DNA from: an uncultured Clostridia bacterium
GTDB taxonomy: Bacteria > Bacillota > Clostridia > Oscillospirales > Ruminococcaceae
Reading direction: 5' to 3'
Assembly (NCBI GenBank): GCA_944388825.1
Contig: CALXKG010000010.1
Coordinates: forward strand, 1-10,395
DNA: 10,395 nucleotides
Below are positions 5,700 to 10,395 of this stretch, in pieces. The translations under genes were made by a program, and so were the position numbers. The notes under the pieces are model-generated. The model saw only the letters and a list, made by a program, of their open reading frames with translations. It was not told the origin of the DNA and ran no database searches. The first letter of the stretch is position 1. Every line of letters starts with the position of its first letter.

Positions 5700-6272
5700 A
5701 TGGCAAAGCAGTTTATCGTTGAAACTTCCGCGCGTCATGTCCATGTCACCAAAGAGACCCTCGCGACCCTGTTCGGGCCGGACGCGGTCCTGCACAACAA
5801 AAAAGACCTTTCCCAGCCCGGCCAGTTCGCCTGTGAGGAAAAGGTCACGGTCGTCGGCCCCAAGGGGTCGCTGAAATGCTCGATCCTGGGGCCGGAGCGC
5901 TCGGCCGACCAGGTCGAAGTCTCCTTCACCGACGCCCGCGCGCTGGGCGTCGTCCCGCCCGTCCGGGAGTCCGGGGACCTGAAGGGGTCGGCCCCCTGCA
6001 AGCTGGTCGGGCCTGCCGGGGAAGTTGAGATCCCCGAGGGCGTGATCGTCGCCAAGCGGCATATCCACTTTGCCCCCGCCGACGCCGAGGAGATGGGCGT
6101 CAAGGATAAGGACGTCGTTTCGGTCAAGGTCGAGACCGGCGAACGGAGCCTGATTTTCGGCGAAGTCGTCTGCCGCGTCAGCCCCACCTATGCCCTTGCG
6201 ATGCACATCGACACCGATGAGGCCAATGCCGCCGGCTGTGCCGGTACGGTCATGGGCGAGATCGTCCGGTAA
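5700..6272 (+). CDS. pduL: PduL-type phosphate acyltransferase (phosphotransacylase)
   Basis: A 190-residue PduL-family phosphotransacylase, which interconverts acyl-CoA plus phosphate with acyl-phosphate plus CoA. Two repeated beta-barrel halves carry the zinc ligands: ARHVHVT near residues 11-17 (H13, H15) and KRHIHF at 119-124 (H121, H123), with the later MHIDTDEANA (from 168) completing the active site. Microcompartment PduL proteins carry an N-terminal encapsulation peptide. Here the family core begins almost at once (MAKQFIVETSARHVHV), and no shell or diol-dehydratase gene is nearby. I therefore infer a soluble cytosolic enzyme serving as phosphotransacetylase in acetate/acetyl-CoA metabolism. 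It has its own promoter and ends at a strong terminator, so it is probably monocistronic. No acetate kinase gene is in the window. Confidence 0.94.
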   Translation: MAKQFIVETSARHVHVTKETLATLFGPDAVLHNKKDLSQPGQFACEEKVTVVGPKGSLKCSILGPERSADQVEVSFTDARALGVVPPVRESGDLKGSAPCKLVGPAGEVEIPEGVIVAKRHIHFAPADAEEMGVKDKDVVSVKVETGERSLIFGEVVCRVSPTYALAMHIDTDEANAAGCAGTVMGEIVR

Positions 6273-6286
6273 GATCCAGCCTTCTG

Positions 6287-6321
6287 AAAAGGCGTCTGCT
6301 GAAAACCAGCAGACGCCTTTT
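6287..6321. terminator. Strong bidirectional intrinsic terminator (pduL / ROK regulator)
   Basis: GGCGTCTGCTG (6291-6301) pairs perfectly with CAGCAGACGCC (6307-6317) around the loop AAAAC. Four A residues on the left and four or five T residues on the right extend the stem and supply a U-tract on both strands. It sits between the converging pduL and ROK genes, 14 bases past the pduL stop and just beyond the ROK stop, and should terminate both. Confidence 0.92.
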
Positions 6322-6328
6322 TCCGTTG

Positions 6329-7534
6329 TCAATCGGTTGTCCCGGCGTATCCGCCGCGTCCCGTGAAATACTGCCGGACAGCCAGCGCCGCGCCGGTCAG
6401 GTAGAGGTTTGTTTCGTCAAAGCGGGAGAGCCGCACCGGCGTACCGCTTCTGCGGGCGGCCAGCCGCATCGCCTGCGCAAGCGCCTCCTGCACGCAGCCG
6501 TCCGGGGAGACGATCAGCTGTTCGGGGGCTAAAAAGGTCAGCACGCCGCTGAGGACGGTCAGGTAGTCCTCCCGTACCCGCTCGAAGTACTGCCGCACCG
6601 CCGGGTCTTCCGGCATAAAGCCGCTGCGGCAGAAGGTCCATTCCGCACGCTGGGGGTTGTCCATCGCGAGGGTATCGAGGGCGGGGCAGAGCTTCTGGGT
6701 GCGCAGCGCCCGGATCTGGCTGCCGAATGCCTCTCCGGAGAGCCGGTCGCGGGCCTTGTCCCTGCGGGGGCCTTCGCCGACCGGCCAGTCGCCGAAACAG
6801 CAGCTTTTCCCGCTGCCGCCCCGGTAGAATTCCTGCCCGACCGTGACGGACGACTGGAACGCGCCGCCCATCTGCAGGACGGCGATGCTCTGGGGGGCTT
6901 TTTCCCCGGACGGGTGGAAATCGGTCTCGGCGGTCGCGATGCCGTCTGTCAGCCGCCCGAAGGCGAGCGGCCCCGGCAGCACCTTCTGAAGCGATTCCCT
7001 GATGACCCGGCAGTCTATCCCGCCGGGCGTCTCCGCCGCCTGGCAGAGGGCATAGGCGGCGGGGGAGACGGTGATGCCGGAGGCGAGCAGCAGATCCGGT
7101 TTCAGATCGTTTTTGTAGGCCAGGTCGCGGTAGAGCTCGCCGATCCGCCGGATCGCGCCGGAAAGCCCCGCCTGCGGGTCGATCGAAACAGTATGGTGTT
7201 CGACCGTTTCGCCCTTCAGGGTGCAGAGCCCGACGTCCATCCATTCGCTCTGAATGGCCACGCCGATGGCCAGCTTCCAGGTGGGGTTGTAGTCCAGGAG
7301 GATCTTTTTCCTGCCGCGGGGGACTTTCCCGCCGGTGGGCGCCTGTTCGCCGATCTCCCGGAGGATCCCTTCCCGGATCATTTCGTTTGTGATGATGGTG
7401 ACGGCCGCTTTGGTGATATGGATGGTATGCGCGATATCTATGCGGGAGGTCGGGCCCCCGTTGCGCAGCAGCCGCAGGATCTGCATCCGGTTCTGCCGCT
7501 TGAGGTCGAGTTTGCTGATCCCCACGTTTTCCAT
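6329..7534 (-). CDS. ROK-family transcriptional regulator with degenerate sugar-kinase domain
   Basis: A 401-residue protein. Residues about 11-62 form the winged helix-turn-helix typical of ROK repressors such as XylR and NagC (LKRQNRMQILRLLRNGGPTS, then a recognition helix around ITKAAVTIITNEMIREGIL). The remainder has the length and order of a ROK domain, with PRGRKKILLDYNPTWKL leading into it. Two hallmarks are missing. Where a DxGGT nucleotide loop is expected it reads LAIGVAIQS (88-96). Around residues 240-270, where ROK proteins carry the H-x(n)-CxCGxxGC zinc motif, there is only an isolated CC pair (C245/C246). It may sense a different ligand or act without sugar binding. ATG start at 7534 with AAAGG about 10 bases before it. 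Its targets are unknown; self-regulation is plausible given repeats upstream. Confidence 0.85.
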   Translation of the reverse strand: MENVGISKLDLKRQNRMQILRLLRNGGPTSRIDIAHTIHITKAAVTIITNEMIREGILREIGEQAPTGGKVPRGRKKILLDYNPTWKLAIGVAIQSEWMDVGLCTLKGETVEHHTVSIDPQAGLSGAIRRIGELYRDLAYKNDLKPDLLLASGITVSPAAYALCQAAETPGGIDCRVIRESLQKVLPGPLAFGRLTDGIATAETDFHPSGEKAPQSIAVLQMGGAFQSSVTVGQEFYRGGSGKSCCFGDWPVGEGPRRDKARDRLSGEAFGSQIRALRTQKLCPALDTLAMDNPQRAEWTFCRSGFMPEDPAVRQYFERVREDYLTVLSGVLTFLAPEQLIVSPDGCVQEALAQAMRLAARRSGTPVRLSRFDETNLYLTGAALAVRQYFTGRGGYAGTTD

Positions 7535-7599
7535 TGTCTCACAGCCTTTCTATCCCTATGCCCGGAAACCGGGCCGCAAATTCCCTTTCCAGACGCCGA

Positions 7600-7618
7600 T
7601 TGGTTAACGTTTGGTAAC
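7600..7618. promoter_or_regulatory. Direct repeat upstream of the ROK gene, candidate operator
   Basis: TTGGTTAAC (7600-7608) and TTGGTAAC (7611-7618) are near-identical copies spaced 11 bases apart, one helical turn. They lie between the ROK start codon and its candidate promoter. The first copy contains the palindrome GTTAAC. The position suits a repressor site used for autoregulation, but no binding evidence exists. Confidence 0.35.
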
Positions 7619-7642
7619 AGGCATTCAAACTATTTATCTCCA

Positions 7643-7651
7643 AGTATATCA
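7643..7651 (-). promoter_or_regulatory. Candidate extended -10 promoter for the ROK regulator
   Basis: On the minus strand, TGATATACT matches an extended -10 element (TG, one base, TATACT). No good -35 box stands 15-18 bases upstream. It lies in the only AT-rich stretch of the 7535-7803 gap, about 110 bases before the ATG. Confidence 0.45.
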
Positions 7652-7708
7652 TATATCGGCGGCAATAAAATGAACGGAATATGAATTCAGCTGTATGCAA
7701 GATGAAAA

Positions 7709-7730
7709 TTAGGTGAAGGTTAGGTGAAGA
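7709..7730. repeat. 11-bp tandem duplication
   Basis: TTAGGTGAAGG (7709-7719) is followed at once by TTAGGTGAAGA (7720-7730), identical in ten of eleven positions. It lies between the chr terminator and the ROK promoter. No function is evident. The remainder of this gap holds the ROK promoter and direct repeat, a small hairpin (CCCGG-AAA-CCGGG, 7561-7573) and the chr terminator. Confidence 0.6.
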
Positions 7731-7749
7731 AGGCGGGCGCCGGCAGCAG

Positions 7750-7775
7750 AAAAGCCGCCCGGCTGGGGACGGCTT
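7750..7775 (-). terminator. Intrinsic terminator of the chr gene pair
   Basis: Read on the minus strand: AAGCCG, a single-base bulge, CCC, loop CAGCC, GGG, CGGCTT, then TT. The nine base pairs are mostly G-C and a short T-run follows, 28 bases beyond the stop of the second chr gene. The T-run is short (four), so efficiency may be moderate. Confidence 0.65.
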
Positions 7776-7803
7776 GCGGATACGCGGAACGCGCGGGCGG
7801 CGG

Positions 7804-8412
7804 TTATTCAAACTGCAGGATGATCCCGACAACCGCCGACAGCGCCAGATAGACCGCCGGATGGAAGTCCAGCTTTTTGTTGACCTTCGGCAGGTATTTG
7901 ATGAGCAGGAAGAGGACCACCGCCAGGATGATCGCCTGCCAGTTGAAAACGGCCGGCAGCCCGCCCGTTTCAAACAGCCCCAGGTGGAAGAGGGAGATCT
8001 CGACGACCGAGATCCCCGCCGCCGCGATCATGCCGGTCGAGGCGGGGCGGAGGGCGTAGAAGGCGGCTTTGACATACCGGTTGTCCTTGAAAATCTGCAG
8101 GATCTTGAAGATGATCAGGATGACGATGATCGACGGGGCGATCAGCCCCAGCGTCGCGATGACCGCGCCGATGATGTTCCCCAGCGGGACGCCCGACTGC
8201 CCGCCGGTCGTATAGCCGACGTAGGTCGCCATGTTGACCCCGATCGGGCCGGGGGTAGACTCCGAGATCGCGACCATGTTCGCCAGGTCCTCCTGGGTAA
8301 ACCACCCGGTCTTTTCTGCCATATCGGACAGGAAGGGGAGGGTCGCCAGCCCGCCGCCGATGGCAAACAGGCCGGTTTTGAAAAACTCGTAGAAGAGCCG
8401 TAAAAAGATCAT
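7804..8412 (-). CDS. Chromate transporter family protein, half-length (second of pair)
   Basis: A 202-residue membrane protein equal to one half of a full-length ChrA-type CHR transporter. FAIGGGLATLPFL (16-28) and ESTPGPIGVNMATYVG (51-66) are the CHR-domain signature regions. Hydrophobic segments follow at roughly 78-108, 122-140, 155-175 and 185-200, giving about six membrane spans. CHR proteins export chromate or related oxyanions; for most anaerobe homologues the true substrate is unknown. Its ATG overlaps the stop of the upstream half gene in ATGA, so the two are coupled and probably assemble as a heterodimer, like the short-chain CHR pairs of Bacillus (YwrA/YwrB). A G-rich site about 11 bases upstream may help initiation. 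Confidence 0.9.
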   Translation of the reverse strand: MIFLRLFYEFFKTGLFAIGGGLATLPFLSDMAEKTGWFTQEDLANMVAISESTPGPIGVNMATYVGYTTGGQSGVPLGNIIGAVIATLGLIAPSIIVILIIFKILQIFKDNRYVKAAFYALRPASTGMIAAAGISVVEISLFHLGLFETGGLPAVFNWQAIILAVVLFLLIKYLPKVNKKLDFHPAVYLALSAVVGIILQFE

Positions 8413-8960
8413 GCCTTTTTGCCCCCTTTCGCTTTCAGCAGCTGGATGACGATCCCGGAGACGCCTGCGCCGATGACGTAGATGACCGCCGACAGGTCGA
8501 GGAAGACTGAACCGGCCGCGACCACCAGGAAGATGATCAAAGTCGGCAGGTCGATGACCGCCTTTTTCCAGAGGTTGATCACCGCGTTTAAGACCAGCAC
8601 GCAGACGCAGACCCGGATGCCGGCAAAGGCGTGGATGACGACCGGGTAATCGGCAAACCCTTCCAGGAAGGCGGCGATGATCGAGATGATCACGAGCGAC
8701 GGGAAGACCACCCCGACCGTCGCGACGATCCCGCCGACCGTCCCTTTCCGCTTGGCCCCGATGAAGGTGGCGGTGTTGACGGCGATGATGCCGGGGGTGC
8801 ACTGCCCGATCGCGTAATAGTCGGCCAGCTCCTCCTCGGTGACCCAGTGCAGCCGGTCGACCAGCTCCCGCTGCAGGATCGGCAGCATCGCGTACCCGCC
8901 GCCGAAGGTCAGCCCGCCGATCCGGGCGAACAGCCAGAACAGATATGCAAGTTCTTTCAT
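8409..8960 (-). CDS. Chromate transporter family protein, half-length (first of pair)
   Basis: A 183-residue CHR-domain membrane protein. GGLTFGGGYAMLPILQRELV (15-34) and AIGQCTPGIIAVNTATFIG (50-68) are the hallmark motifs. Hydrophobic segments at about 4-26, 76-99, 107-127, 139-156 and 158-174 indicate five or six spans. The C-terminus is short and lysine-rich. The frame is open further upstream to 9125, but the start is the ATG at 8960: an AAGGAG Shine-Dalgarno lies 7 bases before it, the family N-terminus begins there, and the promoter at 9004-9032 lies inside the longer frame. It is the first gene of a two-gene operon with the overlapping second half, diverging from clpB. Full-length ChrA proteins fuse two such halves. 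Confidence 0.92.
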   Translation of the reverse strand: MKELAYLFWLFARIGGLTFGGGYAMLPILQRELVDRLHWVTEEELADYYAIGQCTPGIIAVNTATFIGAKRKGTVGGIVATVGVVFPSLVIISIIAAFLEGFADYPVVIHAFAGIRVCVCVLVLNAVINLWKKAVIDLPTLIIFLVVAAGSVFLDLSAVIYVIGAGVSGIVIQLLKAKGGKKA

Positions 8961-9003
8961 GTACAGACTCCTTTTCCTTAAAATGTCGAAATGCCGCTTT
9001 TTC

Positions 9004-9032
9004 AGTATACCATAGCCCGGGGCTGTTGTAAA
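9004..9032 (-). promoter_or_regulatory. Sigma-A type promoter for the chr gene pair
   Basis: On the minus strand: TTTACA -35 (9027-9032), a 17-base spacer ending in TGG, and TATACT -10 (9004-9009), which also makes an extended -10. Transcription would start near 8997, about 37 bases before the first chr ATG. Confidence 0.8.
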
Positions 9033-9035
9033 CGG

Positions 9036-9057
9036 CTTTTTCATATCTTTTTCATAT
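9036..9057. repeat. Perfect 11-bp tandem repeat beside the chr promoter
   Basis: CTTTTTCATAT occurs twice head to tail (9036-9046, 9047-9057), just upstream of the -35 box of the chr promoter. Two identical sites in phase on one DNA face are typical of activator or repressor binding, though a simple duplication is possible. Confidence 0.6.
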
Positions 9058-9081
9058 ATGGATGAAAAGTTCCGGATATAC

Positions 9082-9124
9082 TGCCAAATGGGCAAACCGC
9101 CCAAACGGATTCCACTTTTTGGCA
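9082..9124. repeat. Nested inverted repeat in the chr-clpB divergent region
   Basis: An outer arm pair TGCCAAA (9082-9088) and TTTGGCA (9118-9124) encloses an inner hairpin TGGGC-AAACC-GCCCA (9089-9103). The left outer arm and the inner stem are contiguous. It precedes the clpB promoter by about 34 bases and lies outside both predicted transcripts, so a protein-binding or cruciform role is more likely than an RNA structure. The 309-base gap at 8961-9269 holds this, the two promoters, the tandem repeat and the CIRCE site, and no convincing gene. Confidence 0.4.
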
Positions 9125-9157
9125 CTTTGTTTATTCAAAAAATATTTTTAAAACCTA

Positions 9158-9186
9158 TTGACAAACTGGGGAAAAGGGTGTATATT
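9158..9186 (+). promoter_or_regulatory. Sigma-A type promoter for clpB
   Basis: Perfect TTGACA -35 (9158-9163), 17-base spacer and TATATT -10 (9181-9186), preceded by an AT-rich UP-like stretch (9131-9153). The expected transcription start near 9193 falls within the CIRCE element. Confidence 0.9.
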
Positions 9187-9190
9187 GAAT

Positions 9191-9217
9191 TTAGCACTCA
9201 GGAGAACAGAGTGCTAA
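9191..9217 (+). promoter_or_regulatory. CIRCE element, HrcA repressor operator
   Basis: TTAGCACTC (9191-9199), nine bases, GAGTGCTAA (9209-9217): an exact match to the CIRCE consensus. HrcA binds this inverted repeat and represses class I heat-shock genes until heat or misfolded protein titrates GroEL. Placed immediately after the clpB -10 box, it would block initiation and also form a hairpin at the very 5' end of the mRNA. hrcA itself is not in the window. Confidence 0.97.
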
Positions 9218-9269
9218 AAGCAAACGGTTCCATTTCAATCCCGAAAGATAGAGAAAGGAAGGATGTACA

Positions 9270-10395
<1,126 letters not shown>

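Noticed and set aside
7774..8403. Asp/Arg-rich 209-codon plus-strand frame over the second chr gene
   Set aside because: Composition is the antisense image of a hydrophobic membrane protein; not a gene.
9120..9190. CtsR operator at clpB
   Set aside because: No tandem GGTCAAA-like heptads are present; the CIRCE site explains regulation.

Overview
The window looks like chromosomal core DNA of a high-G+C member of the Clostridia, most likely an Oscillospirales/Ruminococcaceae-type gut anaerobe. Supporting signs are purine-rich Bacillota-style Shine-Dalgarno sites (GGAGG, AGAAAGGA), a perfect HrcA/CIRCE operator, a YerC/YecD-type TrpR-like regulator, a YmdB-type phosphodiesterase, a stand-alone PduL phosphotransacylase, and G+C-rich genes separated by short AT-rich promoter islands. 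The taxonomic call is an inference. No RNA gene, CRISPR array, prophage or intact insertion sequence was seen.

Left part (1-1164): the 3' end of proC (proline biosynthesis) is followed 13 bases later by a small P-loop kinase/ATPase-like gene of unknown substrate. The 283-base gap after it holds a ~100-bp palindromic, MITE/REP-like element with near-inverted ends, then a strong hairpin that probably terminates the converging operon. Next (1165-2469, minus) is a two-gene operon: a HAD phosphatase, then a YrrT-like SAM methyltransferase, with a good sigma-A promoter at 2533-2562.

Middle (2655-5539, plus): a promoter with a well-spaced -35/-10 reads into a tightly packed four-gene run: yerC-like regulator, SAM methyltransferase (TTG start overlapping the yerC stop), hslO (Hsp33 redox chaperone) and a YmdB-family metallophosphodiesterase (ATGA overlap with hslO). 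pduL follows from its own promoter. It ends at a strong bidirectional terminator shared with a convergent ROK-family regulator whose sugar-kinase half has lost its nucleotide and zinc signatures.

Right part (7804-10395): a pair of overlapping half-length chromate-transporter (CHR) genes runs leftward. It diverges from clpB, which runs off the right edge. The 309-base divergent region holds a promoter on each side, an 11-bp perfect tandem repeat by the chr promoter, a nested inverted repeat, and the CIRCE element at the clpB transcription start.

The genes are mostly housekeeping: proline synthesis, phosphate-ester repair, acetyl/propionyl-phosphate metabolism and proteostasis (Hsp33, ClpB). 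I found no convincing evidence for a new multi-gene system. The points most worth checking are intergenic (the palindromic element, candidate operators, the pduL leader), plus the degenerate ROK regulator and the yerC-methyltransferase-hslO-ymdB operon.
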